DNA of 64,000 nucleotides from Candidatus Neomicrothrix sp. UBA2517 (lineage in GTDB: Bacteria; Actinomycetota; Acidimicrobiia; Acidimicrobiales; UBA8592), in the NCBI GenBank assembly GCA_002341185.1, contig DDNP01000020.1, forward strand, positions 31,029 to 95,028. The letters run 5' to 3'. Both the position numbers and the translations under genes were made by a program. Numbering within the stretch: position 1 is the first letter of the stretch; every line of letters starts with the position of its first letter. The notes below the pieces were generated by a model. That model worked only from the letters and a program-made list of their open reading frames with translations, had not been told where the DNA came from and ran no database searches. This document shows positions 53,560 to 62,745 of this stretch, one piece after another.

Positions 53560-54239
53560 GTATGCCATTCTACGTGAGTCCTGAACAAATGATGGAGGAT
53601 CGAGCTGACTATGCTCGAAAGGGAATAGCGAGAGGGCGTGCACTAATAGCGACGTGCTACAAAAGGGGAGTGTTGATTGTTGCCGAGAATCCATCTAACA
53701 CACTTCATAAAGTTAGTGAGATCTACGACCGAATAGCATTTGCAGGTGTTGGTAAATACAACGAATTTGATCAGCTAAGAATTGCTGGGGTTAGGCATGC
53801 CGATTTAAAAGGATATTCATTTAGTCGCGACGATGTTGATGCGCGAAGCCTCGCAAATCAGTATGCTCAGATGTTAGGGCATATCTTTACACACGAAATG
53901 AAACCCATGGAGGTAGAGATACTAGTCGCAGAGGTTGACCACGAAGACGAAATTTCACGAAACCAAATGTTCCATATTCTCTATGATGGCACTGTTAAAG
54001 ATGAAAATTCTTTTGCAGTGCTAGGAGGAGAGAGTGATGCGATACTAGAAAGATTTGAAATTCTATACAAGAGCAACATGACCCTCAAAAAATCACTTAC
54101 AAGTTGTATAGATGCTTTGTCAGGCGGAGAGCGAAAGATTAGCCCTAACGACTTAGAAGTTGCGGAACTCTCTATTCAAAACGGAAGAAGAGCATTCAGG
54201 CGTATAACCGGAACTGAGCTCGAAGATTTAATCAATTAA
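53556..54239 (+). CDS. prcA: Proteasome alpha subunit PrcA
   Basis: Structural outer-ring subunit gating the 20S pore. It is 227 residues. The N-terminus FYVSPEQMMEDRADYARKGI is the conserved actinobacterial gate segment. RGRALIATCYKRGVLIVAEN and DRIAFAGVGKYNEFDQLR follow. As expected for alpha subunits there is no processed Thr nucleophile. It overlaps prcB by 4 bp; a 55-bp gap separates it from pafA. Confidence 0.96.
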   Translation: MSMPFYVSPEQMMEDRADYARKGIARGRALIATCYKRGVLIVAENPSNTLHKVSEIYDRIAFAGVGKYNEFDQLRIAGVRHADLKGYSFSRDDVDARSLANQYAQMLGHIFTHEMKPMEVEILVAEVDHEDEISRNQMFHILYDGTVKDENSFAVLGGESDAILERFEILYKSNMTLKKSLTSCIDALSGGERKISPNDLEVAELSIQNGRRAFRRITGTELEDLIN

Positions 54240-54294
54240 TAATTCTGTTAAACAAATAACTTAAACTCACCTAGCTTTATAAGAAGGAGTCTTT

Positions 54295-55656
54295 ATGGAG
54301 CGACGTATCTTTGGAATAGAAAGCGAATACGGAGTTACATGCGTATCCTCAAATGGCCAACGACGCTTAAGTCCTGACGAAGTGGCTCGTTATATGTTTA
54401 GAAGAGTTGTTGCTTGGGGGCGTAGCAGCAATGTTTTCCTGGAGAACGGTTCTCGTCTATATCTAGACGTGGGATCACACCCTGAGTACGCAACGCCTGA
54501 ATGTGATTCAGTATATGACGTCGTAACTCATGATAAAGCGGGTGAAAGAATCCTAGAGCAATTACTCCAAAATGCTGAAACAAGACTGAGGGAAGAGGGT
54601 ATAGATGGTCGCCTATATCTTTTTAAAAATAATACGGATAGCGCTGGAAATTCATACGGTTCACATGAAAATTATTGCACAACTCGTAACGAAGACATCT
54701 CGTACTACGATCAAGTCCTCATACCCTTTTTCGTAAGCCGGCAAATATACTCTGGAGCTGGGAAAGTACTTCAAACTGCAAGAGGCGCAACATATTGCGT
54801 TAGTCAAAGAGCGGAACATATTTGGGAAGGAGTCTCAAGTGCTACTACAAGAAGTAGACCAATTATCAATACAAGAGACGAGCCCCACGCAGATGCTGAT
54901 AAATATAAAAGGCTCCACGTTATAGTTGGTGATTCAAACATGAACGAGTACGCATCGTTTCTGAAAGTAGGGTCGGCTTCACTTATACTTCGGATGCTTG
55001 AAGAACGAACCGTGGTTATGGGTGACCTGACATTGGAAAATCCGATAAGGGCTATACGTGAAATAAGCCAAGATTTCACGTGCAAACGAAAAGTTCGCCT
55101 AGCGAATGGACGCGAACTAAGTGCTCTAGACATACAATCAGAATTTCTCGAACGTGCAATAAAATTTTCAGAAAGACGCGAACTTTCTCCAGAAGAAAAA
55201 CAAACATTGAAGATGTGGGAGCATTGCTTAAATGGGATAGAGGATAACCCTCTAAAACTTCACCGGGAATGTGATTGGGTGGCAAAATTTCACTTGTTAG
55301 AGCGGTACCGAAAAAAACATTCAATTGAGTTATCTGATCCGAAGATAGCTTTACTAGATCTTCAATATCACGATGTAGATAGGACAAGGGGCCTTTTCTA
55401 TTTGATGCAACGAGCAAATCTCGTTGAGCGAATATGCAGTGATGAAGATATCGTCCATGCAGTGACTAACCCTCCTCAAACGACAAGAGCTAAATTAAGG
55501 GGGGATTTTATTAAACGAGCAAAAGAAAAAAATCGCGATTATACAGTTGACTGGGTCCACCTAAAGCTAAATGATCAAGCACAAAGAACCGTCCTTTGCA
55601 AAGACCCATTTGCAGCTAGTGATGAAAGAGTAGAAAAACTAATAGAAAATTTATGA
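54295..55656 (+). CDS. pafA: Pup--protein ligase PafA
   Basis: Forms the isopeptide bond between Pup C-terminal Glu and substrate Lys using ATP. It is 453 residues. The N-terminal motif is [14 protein letters not shown], then [34 protein letters not shown] and [16 protein letters not shown]. It lacks the Dop-specific insertion. AGAAGGAG lies 6 nt before the ATG, the strongest ribosome binding site of the locus. It is followed 29 bp later by pafB. Confidence 0.96.
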   Translation: MERRIFGIESEYGVTCVSSNGQRRLSPDEVARYMFRRVVAWGRSSNVFLENGSRLYLDVGSHPEYATPECDSVYDVVTHDKAGERILEQLLQNAETRLREEGIDGRLYLFKNNTDSAGNSYGSHENYCTTRNEDISYYDQVLIPFFVSRQIYSGAGKVLQTARGATYCVSQRAEHIWEGVSSATTRSRPIINTRDEPHADADKYKRLHVIVGDSNMNEYASFLKVGSASLILRMLEERTVVMGDLTLENPIRAIREISQDFTCKRKVRLANGRELSALDIQSEFLERAIKFSERRELSPEEKQTLKMWEHCLNGIEDNPLKLHRECDWVAKFHLLERYRKKHSIELSDPKIALLDLQYHDVDRTRGLFYLMQRANLVERICSDEDIVHAVTNPPQTTRAKLRGDFIKRAKEKNRDYTVDWVHLKLNDQAQRTVLCKDPFAASDERVEKLIENL

Positions 55657-55685
55657 GGATCAAAAATCTTGATTAGCGTGGAACT

Positions 55686-56624
55686 ATGGCAACAGAAAAG
55701 CTAGAACGAATTTTAAAATTGCTCACGGAGTTACTCAATGCGTCGACTCCCAAAACTGCCGACGAACTCCGAAATAAAATTAATATGTATCCCGACAACC
55801 TCGTGGCCTTTCGAAAGCAATTTAGTCGTGATAAAGCGTCTTTAAAAGAAATGGGTGTCCCATTGGAAGTAGTTCCAGTTGGTCCATCAGGAAACTCAGC
55901 CGAGGCTTATTATGTGGATAATAATAAATATTATTTACCTGATCTTAATTTAAGCGAAGAAGAATTAGCCCAACTTAATTATGCAGCTAACAGCGTCCAC
56001 CTACTAGGCGCAATAACAGAAGAAGAGGCTTTGCGTAAACTTGGTGGATATTCTGGGTCGCAACACGATTACGAAGCGACGGTTTCGTTAGCGAATCTTG
56101 AAACGTTAAATACGCTCTTCGAAGCTCTGTCGCAACGTAAACAAGTTACGATGATTTATTCATCTAAAAGAAGAACAGTTCAACCCTACCTCCTACAATT
56201 TAAAGGTGAGCACTGGTATCTAACGGGAAATGAAATTGAAGCAGGTTCAACCAAGTCATACAGAACGGATCGCATTCAGGAGCTTCAAACTGGCGAAAAT
56301 GTTGATGAATATTCTCTTCCTAGAAGTTTTACAGGGGCGGACTTCAATTATTTTTCTTACGGAGACGACGTACCTGTAACCGCTAAGCTGCTGATTGATA
56401 GGACGCATATCAAATGGGTGGAGCAGAACCTTGATATACCAGTTAGCGTAAATAGCGATGGAAATGGAATTGCTGAATTCCTAGTTAGAAACCATGACTC
56501 TTTCATTAATCGGGTTTTGCTGCTTCTTCACCATGCAGAAATACTCGAACCAGATTTACTAAGAGATAAGTTCATCAATCGTTTGCAGCACCTTCAAAAG
56601 TCTCATGAGGATAATAATGCTTAA
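55686..56624 (+). CDS. pafB: WYL-domain regulator PafB
   Basis: A 312-residue transcriptional regulator: N-terminal winged-helix (~1-60: EKLERILKLLTELLNASTPK), then WYL domain (~130-210) with TMIYSSKRRTVQPYLLQFKG EHWYLTGNE-type core, and a C-terminal WCX extension. In mycobacteria PafB and PafC together activate RecA-independent DNA-damage genes; the same role is inferred here. It overlaps pafC by 8 bp when pafC is started at 56617. Confidence 0.92.
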   Translation: MATEKLERILKLLTELLNASTPKTADELRNKINMYPDNLVAFRKQFSRDKASLKEMGVPLEVVPVGPSGNSAEAYYVDNNKYYLPDLNLSEEELAQLNYAANSVHLLGAITEEEALRKLGGYSGSQHDYEATVSLANLETLNTLFEALSQRKQVTMIYSSKRRTVQPYLLQFKGEHWYLTGNEIEAGSTKSYRTDRIQELQTGENVDEYSLPRSFTGADFNYFSYGDDVPVTAKLLIDRTHIKWVEQNLDIPVSVNSDGNGIAEFLVRNHDSFINRVLLLLHHAEILEPDLLRDKFINRLQHLQKSHEDNNA

Positions 56625-57591
56625 AGCTACCGAAAGGCTTGAAAGGCTTATCTCTATGGTTCCTTGGTTGATAGCGAATAATGGAGCAACGATTGAAGAG
56701 CTGGGAAAAAGGTTTCAATATCCACGAGAAACGCTTATTAACGATCTGACTAAAGTCCTGTTTTTTGTTGGCCCTCATCCTCATACTCCCGACAATTTAA
56801 TTGAAGTTAACGTTCAAGAAGAAGAGGTATGGATAAGTCAAGCAAACTACTTATCTCGACCACTGAATCTAACCCACACAGAAGCTTTCTCCTTACTAGT
56901 CAAAGGCAAGATGTTGCTTGGATTAATAGGTGAAGGCACTAACAATTCTTCTTTAGAAACCGCTTTGGATAAATTAGCTACAGCTCTTGGGGCGGAAAAA
57001 GATCAAATAATCGTTGATCCAGGGATCAGGGATAGTGAAATCTATGAGATAACCAATGAATCTATAGTTACTAGAAGAAAAATGGTTATTACATATTACT
57101 CTTTCAACGAGGATTACTACAGTGAAAGAAAAATTCAGCCTTTGAGCATTGAAATAAATGACAGGTATTTGTATTTAAGGGCCTATTGCGAAAAAGTTAA
57201 TGACTATAGGACATTCCGATTGGACAGAATTACCCATGCAGAAATTATTAACGAGGACATCGAGCAGGAATTTTTGCATAGTTTCGATAATGAAACCTCT
57301 GATAAACCCATTGATCTTGAATTTCAATTTTCTGAAGACTCAATTGCTACTTTGATTATTCAAAAATCTGATAGTTGGATTGTGTCAAAATATTCGACCA
57401 TATCTGTGAAAGAAAGAAAAGATAACATGCTGGAGATAACGTTGCCTGTAGCTTCTAACACGTGGCTTGGGCGCCTGTTACTTCAACTAGAACCTGGAAC
57501 GAGAGTTATCGAGAATAGTCCTAATATCGATATAGATGCTGGTATGGAACTGGCTAAACAAATTTTAGATAGATACGGCCTGAATGATTAA
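56617..57591 (+). CDS. pafC: WYL-domain regulator PafC
   Basis: A 324-residue partner of PafB with the same plan: winged helix (ATERLERLISMVPWLIANNG), HTEAFSLLVKGKMLL middle region, WYL core (~165-225: MVITYYSFNEDYYSERKIQP) and WCX tail. I place the start at the ATG at 56617, which has AGGA about 5 nt before it; a frame beginning at 56605 lacks one. It overlaps both pafB (8 bp) and lepB (8 bp), so this part of the locus is tightly coupled. Confidence 0.92.
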   Translation: MLKATERLERLISMVPWLIANNGATIEELGKRFQYPRETLINDLTKVLFFVGPHPHTPDNLIEVNVQEEEVWISQANYLSRPLNLTHTEAFSLLVKGKMLLGLIGEGTNNSSLETALDKLATALGAEKDQIIVDPGIRDSEIYEITNESIVTRRKMVITYYSFNEDYYSERKIQPLSIEINDRYLYLRAYCEKVNDYRTFRLDRITHAEIINEDIEQEFLHSFDNETSDKPIDLEFQFSEDSIATLIIQKSDSWIVSKYSTISVKERKDNMLEITLPVASNTWLGRLLLQLEPGTRVIENSPNIDIDAGMELAKQILDRYGLND

Positions 57592-58405
57592 AAAAGAAGA
57601 TCCCGATGAATATAGTGGAAATGAATGGGTGGAGAGCATAGTAAATCGTGCATTGAAAAGTTCTTTTGGGTCTGACGAAGAAACCTCTGAACTGAACGAT
57701 TCAGGTAGTGCGAGTGAAGAAATCGATAACTCGGGGAATGATCCTATTACATTTGAGAACTACCCATATCCCGACGAAGAATTTATTGGGAAAAGAGTTA
57801 ATGAGTTGGACTCTCGTGACGGAGATGCCTCAAGAAAGACAATAAGAAAAACTATTGAATGGCTGGCAGTAATCGTCGGGGCATTACTTGTCGCATTTCT
57901 GATTAAAGCTTTTTTAATGCAAGCTTATTACATTCCTTCTTCGTCAATGACACCGGCTTTACAGGTAGGAGATCGGGTTCTTGTAAACAAGTTAAGTTAT
58001 GAGTTTGGTGCGATAAGTCGGGGTGATCTTATAGTTTTCAAACGAACAGAAGAGAGTACAGGTATCAGAACTGACTTGATAAAGAGGGTAATTGCAACAG
58101 AGGGCGAAATTATAGAAATTATTGAAGGGGAAATATATATTACAGAGAATAGCGACGGAGTCCGTAAGTTGTTAGTTGAGCCCTATCTAGCAAAAGGTCT
58201 TCTTACTCAAGGGTTCGCTTTTGATGGTCTGTGTCCGGAATCAACTCAAGATAGCTGTCTCGTACCGGAGAATACAATATTTGTATTGGGTGATAACAGA
58301 TCTGGTTCTCGTGACTCGAGATACTTTGGCCCTGTAAATAAGGATGATGTCGTAGGGCGAGCTTTTATTAGAATCTGGCCATTAGGAAGCTTGAAACTTT
58401 TATAG
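57584..58405 (+). CDS. lepB: Signal peptidase I
   Basis: Membrane serine peptidase (S26) that removes signal peptides from exported proteins. It is 273 residues: a ~88-residue acidic cytosolic extension, one membrane anchor (~91-112: IEWLAVIVGALLVAFLIKAF), then the periplasmic-side catalytic domain with IPSSSMTPAL (nucleophile Ser121), RTDLIKRVI (general-base Lys167) and LGDNRSGSRDSRYFG. It overlaps pafC by 8 bp and precedes tatA by 2 bp. It is not usually listed as part of the paf-tat locus, but it links functionally to Tat export. Confidence 0.93.
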   Translation: MIKKEDPDEYSGNEWVESIVNRALKSSFGSDEETSELNDSGSASEEIDNSGNDPITFENYPYPDEEFIGKRVNELDSRDGDASRKTIRKTIEWLAVIVGALLVAFLIKAFLMQAYYIPSSSMTPALQVGDRVLVNKLSYEFGAISRGDLIVFKRTEESTGIRTDLIKRVIATEGEIIEIIEGEIYITENSDGVRKLLVEPYLAKGLLTQGFAFDGLCPESTQDSCLVPENTIFVLGDNRSGSRDSRYFGPVNKDDVVGRAFIRIWPLGSLKLL

Positions 58406-58407
58406 AA

Positions 58408-58731
58408 TTGCCTGAAACATTCACATTTAGGTACGCTTTAGATGTGTTCAACATAGGTGGCGGCGAACTTCTAGTTATATTTTTGGTAGTTGTTATTTTT
58501 GTTGGCCCTTCTAAACTGCCTGAAGTTGCTAACATCTTGGGAAGAGCTACAACAACAATTCGTCGGTTTAATCAAAGTTTTCAAGATGAGATTCAAAGTT
58601 CATTTGACGACCCAATTGAAGCAGCTGCTCGGGAAAGAGGTCATGCAATTACCAACGCAGAGCACAATAAAACTAAGAACGCTCCACCTGATGCCTTAGA
58701 TAAGGAAACAGACGTTGAGAAAGAACAGTAA
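58408..58731 (+). CDS. tatA: Twin-arginine translocase TatA/TatB-type subunit
   Basis: Single-span Tat component. The membrane helix with the family Gly-Pro hinge is GGGELLVIFLVVVIFVGPSK, then LPEVANILGRATTTIRRFNQ as the amphipathic helix and a long polar tail (~45 residues). Family members start about M-F-x-I-G, which matches a GTG at 58444 (VFNIGGGE) better than the TTG at 58408; neither has a clear ribosome binding site, so the start is open. TatA versus TatB cannot be settled; it is the only such gene here. tatC overlaps its end. Confidence 0.88.
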   Translation: MPETFTFRYALDVFNIGGGELLVIFLVVVIFVGPSKLPEVANILGRATTTIRRFNQSFQDEIQSSFDDPIEAAARERGHAITNAEHNKTKNAPPDALDKETDVEKEQ

Positions 58732-59470
58732 TCCGCAGGCCCAAATGGGTGTTCTGGAACACCTAGGTGAACTGCGAACTAGGATCATATTAAGTATAAT
58801 AGCTATAACATGTGCTGGTTTAGCAGGTTGGATACTTTATCCCTTAATATTAGATTTCATTCTACAACCCTATTGCGACACTCTTGGTCGAGATTGTACA
58901 TTACGAATTGACGAACCTTTAGAAGGGCTTAATACCAGATTTATGGTTTCTGCATACTCGGGAATTATCATGTCATTCCCTGTCCTGCTTTGGCAATTCT
59001 GGCGTTTTATAAGTCCAGGTTTGCATCAAAATGAAAAACGTCAAGGAGTCATGATGGTAGCTTTTGGAGCATCTTTATTTGCTCTTGGCTGTTATCTTGC
59101 GTTTGCAACATTGCCTCGCGCATTGGATTTCCTCGTTAGCATTGGAGGAACAGATCTCGTTACAGAATTTAGAGCAAAAGCCTATATCTCATTCATAATT
59201 AAAATGATGGTAGCTTTTGGAATAGGCTTCCAATTGCCGGTTGTGCTTATTACCCTGCAGCGTTTAACTCTGCTGCAATATCAAACATTAAGGCGTCAAT
59301 GGCGCTACGCCGTAGTGATCATTGTCATCGTAGTTGCAGTAATAACACCTAGCGGTGATCCGATTTCTTTACTTGCTCTTGCTATACCTATGTATGCACT
59401 TTACGAGTTCTCAATACTTTATGGTTGGCTACGAAATCGTAAGTCAACAAAGAAGATTTCAAATGTCTAA
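58715..59470 (+). CDS. tatC: Sec-independent protein translocase TatC
   Basis: Six-span receptor for twin-arginine signal peptides. It is 251 residues. Family markers: LEHLGELRTRII at the cytosolic N-terminus, EPLEGLNTRFMVSAYSGIIM, FPVLLWQFWRFISPGLHQNE, and FGIGFQLPVVLI with late AVITPSGDPIS. The start is TTG at 58715 or ATG at 58745 (241 residues). Both overlap or lie just beyond the tatA end (58731). It is followed by an 8-bp overlap with the DAG-kinase-like gene. Confidence 0.95.
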   Translation: MRKNSNPQAQMGVLEHLGELRTRIILSIIAITCAGLAGWILYPLILDFILQPYCDTLGRDCTLRIDEPLEGLNTRFMVSAYSGIIMSFPVLLWQFWRFISPGLHQNEKRQGVMMVAFGASLFALGCYLAFATLPRALDFLVSIGGTDLVTEFRAKAYISFIIKMMVAFGIGFQLPVVLITLQRLTLLQYQTLRRQWRYAVVIIVIVVAVITPSGDPISLLALAIPMYALYEFSILYGWLRNRKSTKKISNV

Positions 59471-60074
59471 AAGTCCTAACCCGATCAATTACATAAACAA
59501 TTGGGAGTCAGAAATCGATAGAAGGTCAGAGTTACACGTCGCTTACGACGATAAAGACATTGTTAAACTCTTCCAATCAGGGGAGGTTCTAATTTCACTG
59601 AGAGGGGGCAATTTGTATAAATCTCTTGGAGGTAACAACAATGTCACATCGCTTGACGATACAAAATCTATTGCATTGAAATTAGATCTCGGACAGATTG
59701 AGTTAGGGGAATCAAAGTATTTATTTGCAAGTCATTGCAGAATAGCAAATTTTCTTCAACCATGGCGGTCAACTTTCATAGTTAATTCACCAGTCATTCG
59801 CAACCGGCGTATATCTCCCAAAGGTCATCCAGGTGATGGAAAATTTGAAATGATCGAATTCTCAATGTCGTTACAACAGTCCATGATTGCTTACCGTCGT
59901 TCAAAAAGCGGAGACCACGTTCCGCACCCAGATATTAAAATCTCTCGAAAATCTAACTGTAAAATTAAGTTCAAAAAAAAACAAAGAGTATCAGTGGATG
60001 GAAAAACCGTTAAATTCTCTAGAGATTTTTCTATGTCAGTGATACCTCATGCAATATGTGTGGTGCTCAACTAA
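59463..60074 (+). CDS. DAG-kinase-like protein lacking the nucleotide-binding half
   Basis: A 203-residue protein. The second half resembles the C-terminal beta-sandwich of bacterial diacylglycerol kinases: NSPVIRNRRISPKGHPGDGK followed by FEMIEFSMS, and the end KKKQRVSVDGKTVKFSRD, matching the D-G-x-L-x-x-V and V-x-V-D-G blocks. The GGDGT nucleotide-binding domain (~120 residues) that should come first is missing. In many actinobacteria a full DAG kinase lies between tatC and helY, so position supports the assignment. Start: ATG at 59463, overlapping tatC by 8 bp; a longer frame inside tatC is unlikely. It is probably not a kinase by itself. Confidence 0.7.
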   Translation: MSKSPNPINYINNWESEIDRRSELHVAYDDKDIVKLFQSGEVLISLRGGNLYKSLGGNNNVTSLDDTKSIALKLDLGQIELGESKYLFASHCRIANFLQPWRSTFIVNSPVIRNRRISPKGHPGDGKFEMIEFSMSLQQSMIAYRRSKSGDHVPHPDIKISRKSNCKIKFKKKQRVSVDGKTVKFSRDFSMSVIPHAICVVLN

Positions 60075-60130
60075 GAATAATTTTCCCCCCTCCACATGTT
60101 TGGTGTTTATAAAGCCTAATCTCAGATGTC

Positions 60131-61741
60131 GTGAGTGTTTACATTGCTGAGGAATGGACTTCAGAAGAATCTGATGTTCTGCGGAGATATTTTACAAATC
60201 TTGACCAACCGGTTTTTGCTCTTGTAAATTTACCCGAAGTTGTAAAGGGAGCTTTATTCGCAAGATATAGTAGATCGGCTAAAAGTCTGCGTCGACTATT
60301 TCTAGACGAATTTTTAGGAGACTTGGACATATCTGGAGATGCTTCCATCGACGCAACTATTGGGCTCGAACACGCCGAAAAGCTTTATCATCGTATATTT
60401 TTCGAATACGGTGATGATTCGGTTGCTCAATTAGGCGGTGTCCACTTAGCATGCGAGCAAGCGTCAAATCTACTTACCAAAGTTCTTGAGTGGGGAAGAT
60501 TGATGAGCTATCTCGAACAATCAACACGCTACATTTCATACGACTCTCGGTTCGGTGGACGCTACAGGTATTATCGGGATGCTGAAATAATGGATTCAAG
60601 CTTTGGGGCTAAATATATCGGCGATATGGATCGCATTTTTGATACATACGCCCACCTTGTCCCTCAGATGCAGGATTTTGTTAGAGATCAATTCCCGAAA
60701 CACGCTGATGATGGTGATTTTGTTTATCGACAAGCAGTCAAGGCGAAAGCTTTTGATGCTCTTCGTGGATTGTTGCCAGCAGCTTCACTTTCTAACGTCG
60801 GTATTTATGGAACAGGTCAGGCATACGAAGCTCTTCTTCTCAGGATGAGAGCTCACCCCCTCCCAGAATCAAGGTACTACGCAGATTTGATGCTACGTGA
60901 ATTACGCAAGGTCATACCTTCTTTCTTAGAGCGAGTTGACCGAGAAGACAGGGGGGTGGTTTGGAGCGAATACCTTCAGGAAACTCGAGAAGATACCGCT
61001 GATGTCGTAGCTGCCTTATTTCCAGAAGGCTCAATTGTTGATCCATCACCTACTGTAAGACTTGTTGATTTTGATCCAGAGGGTGAAGTAAAGATGATTG
61101 CTTCCATGATGTACCCTCATTCGACTATGTCTGAAGAGCAACTTGAAAGACGAGTAGCTGGCATGAATCATGAAGACAGAATGGCTATTGCAAGGGCATA
61201 TGTAGGGGATAGGAGAAACAGGCGACATAAACCAGGTCGAGCTCTTGAACGTCCGTTCTACCGATTTGATGTTCTCGTGGATTACGGTGCCTTTCGTGAC
61301 TTGCAACGTCACAGGATGCTATCAATGGACTGGCAGAAATTAAGCCCTCACCATGGCTATATATCCTCACCGCTTGTTACTGCAGCAGGGATGGCGCCTA
61401 TATACGAGGAAACTATGGAACGCTCTGCTGCATTATACGACCTTCTTGTAGATGATTTTCCTGATCAAGCTTCTTATGCAATCAGTTTGGCTTACAACAT
61501 TCGTTTTAATATGAATATCAATGCTCGCTCAGCTATGCATTTAATTGAGCTGAGAACTACCCCACAGGGTCACCCCTCATACCGGGAAGTCGGACAAGAA
61601 ATGCATCGATTAATCGCAGAGGAAGCTGGCCATAAAGTCATTGCTGAAATGATGAAATTTGTTGACCTTACTGATGAAACTGACTTAGAACGGTTGCAAA
61701 GTGAGCGTCGTGCTCAGGAAAAACGACAAACATCAAAATAA
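60131..61741 (+). CDS. Long ThyX-like protein (FAD-dependent thymidylate synthase family)
   Basis: A 536-residue protein with two ThyX-like halves. The N-terminal half (~30-240) has FALVNLPEVVKGALFARYSR, EYGDDSVAQLGGVHLACEQA and SYLEQSTRYISYDSR. The C-terminal half (~290-520) has MYPHSTMSEEQLE, RHRMLSMDWQKLSPHHG (~392) and LIELRTTPQGHPSYREV. Canonical ThyX enzymes carry RHRX7S; here the eighth residue after RHR is Lys. Related long proteins are annotated as ThyX in actinobacteria, but dTMP synthesis is not certain for this group. The start is GTG; TAATCT lies 8 nt before it. Confidence 0.8.
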   Translation: MSVYIAEEWTSEESDVLRRYFTNLDQPVFALVNLPEVVKGALFARYSRSAKSLRRLFLDEFLGDLDISGDASIDATIGLEHAEKLYHRIFFEYGDDSVAQLGGVHLACEQASNLLTKVLEWGRLMSYLEQSTRYISYDSRFGGRYRYYRDAEIMDSSFGAKYIGDMDRIFDTYAHLVPQMQDFVRDQFPKHADDGDFVYRQAVKAKAFDALRGLLPAASLSNVGIYGTGQAYEALLLRMRAHPLPESRYYADLMLRELRKVIPSFLERVDREDRGVVWSEYLQETREDTADVVAALFPEGSIVDPSPTVRLVDFDPEGEVKMIASMMYPHSTMSEEQLERRVAGMNHEDRMAIARAYVGDRRNRRHKPGRALERPFYRFDVLVDYGAFRDLQRHRMLSMDWQKLSPHHGYISSPLVTAAGMAPIYEETMERSAALYDLLVDDFPDQASYAISLAYNIRFNMNINARSAMHLIELRTTPQGHPSYREVGQEMHRLIAEEAGHKVIAEMMKFVDLTDETDLERLQSERRAQEKRQTSK

Positions 61742-61815
61742 TATGGTAATTAACACCGATTGCACCTCGAAAAGCTCTATAGTCCTCGTTAAATAGCTAT
61801 TGATAAGGAAGTAAG

Positions 61816-62250
61816 GTGGCAGAAGAAAAATCTCACGTTGACGAAGAATTTGATGATGCTGATGCTGATGCTGAAGCTGATCTTGATGGTGTTGAGCCTG
61901 AAGATGATGCCATAGAAGATGGTGAAGCATTTGAGGAGGATGATAATGATTTTGAAGATGAAGCTGAAGACGCATCCTTAGAAGAAGTCGCAGAGTCTGA
62001 AGAAGAAGAAGAAGACGACGACGAAGTAGAAGCTGACCTTTCAGCTATTTTGCAAGAAAGAATATCTGCAGATGACGATCAAGAAAAGGATGACCAAACT
62101 GTCGAATCATCGACAAGTGAATCTTCCGATAATGCTGAACTGATATCAGCAAAAGAAGATGAGGTTCTTTGCCAAAGCTGTTTTACTCTTGTCCCGCAAA
62201 AGACTACAGACGAAGAAGACGCGTGCCCTAACTGTGGTGCAGAAATTTAA
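61816..62250 (+). CDS. Acidic protein with C-terminal Cys motif (DUF4193-like)
   Basis: A 144-residue protein, extremely rich in Asp/Glu from residue 5 to ~85 (DADADAEADLDGVEPEDD, EEEEEDDDEVEAD), followed by a four-Cys zinc-ribbon-like end: CQSCFTLVPQ and CPNCGAEI. The ending recalls DUF4193 of actinobacteria (E-F-x-C-x-x-C-F ... C-x-x-C-A), where the acidic part is shorter. Function unknown. AAGGA lies 6 nt before the GTG start. No signal peptide or membrane segment is seen. Confidence 0.7.
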   Translation: MAEEKSHVDEEFDDADADAEADLDGVEPEDDAIEDGEAFEEDDNDFEDEAEDASLEEVAESEEEEEDDDEVEADLSAILQERISADDDQEKDDQTVESSTSESSDNAELISAKEDEVLCQSCFTLVPQKTTDEEDACPNCGAEI

Positions 62251-62259
62251 TGACAGTTA

Positions 62260-62745
62260 GTGTCAACAGCAATGCCTGATTTTGAGTCATCTAGGTTTGC
62301 CGATAGCGAAGATTATGAAGAATTTGTAGATCTCTTTATCCAGTCTAGGCAGGAAGCATCCACTTACAAGGCCTCTGATATATGGTTAGCTATCGAAGCT
62401 TTAGAAGGAACTCCTGAATCAATATTCGAAAATTACCTGACTGACAATCAGAAAGCTATTCTGATCGGTGAGTTCAATAATGTGCCGGTCGGTTTCATGC
62501 TTCTTAACTTATTCAAGTTGGGAGAAGCCCTCGCAGTCCGAGTTGATGAGGTTTATGTTCACACTGAAGTTCGTGAAGTAGGGGTCGGAGAGCGGCTAAT
62601 GGACTCCGCAATCGATTGGGGAGAGCGTAACGGTGCAGTTCGAATATTGGGAAGAACATTTCCTGGAGATCGGCACATGAAAAACTTTTACGAAAGGTTC
62701 AAAGTTACTGCTAGGTTAATTGAAGTATCAAAGGAAATTAACTAG
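62260..62745 (+). CDS. GNAT-family N-acetyltransferase
   Basis: A 161-residue acetyl-CoA-dependent acyltransferase. The fold's core is visible: VGFMLLNLFKLGEALAVRVD, DEVYVHTEVREVGVGERLMD (motif A, acetyl-CoA pyrophosphate loop R-x-x-G-V-G-x-x-L), AIDWGERNGAVRILGRTF and HMKNFYERFKV at the end. The substrate is unknown. It starts at GTG 62260 or ATG 62272; a TAATGA 6 nt before the GTG is close to the leaderless pattern. The 3' end overlaps the convergent basic-protein gene by 8 bp. Confidence 0.87.
   Translation: MSTAMPDFESSRFADSEDYEEFVDLFIQSRQEASTYKASDIWLAIEALEGTPESIFENYLTDNQKAILIGEFNNVPVGFMLLNLFKLGEALAVRVDEVYVHTEVREVGVGERLMDSAIDWGERNGAVRILGRTFPGDRHMKNFYERFKVTARLIEVSKEIN

Noticed and set aside
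61855..61935. Tandem DNA repeat of GATGCT units
   Set aside because: Only a few imperfect copies within a low-complexity acidic coding region; it reflects amino-acid composition, not a separate repeat element.
61733..61975. His/Gln-rich frame on the minus strand
   Set aside because: It is the reverse of the Asp/Glu-rich repeat-like coding sequence of the acidic protein (GAT/GAA codons read as ATC/TTC or CAT/CAA-type runs).
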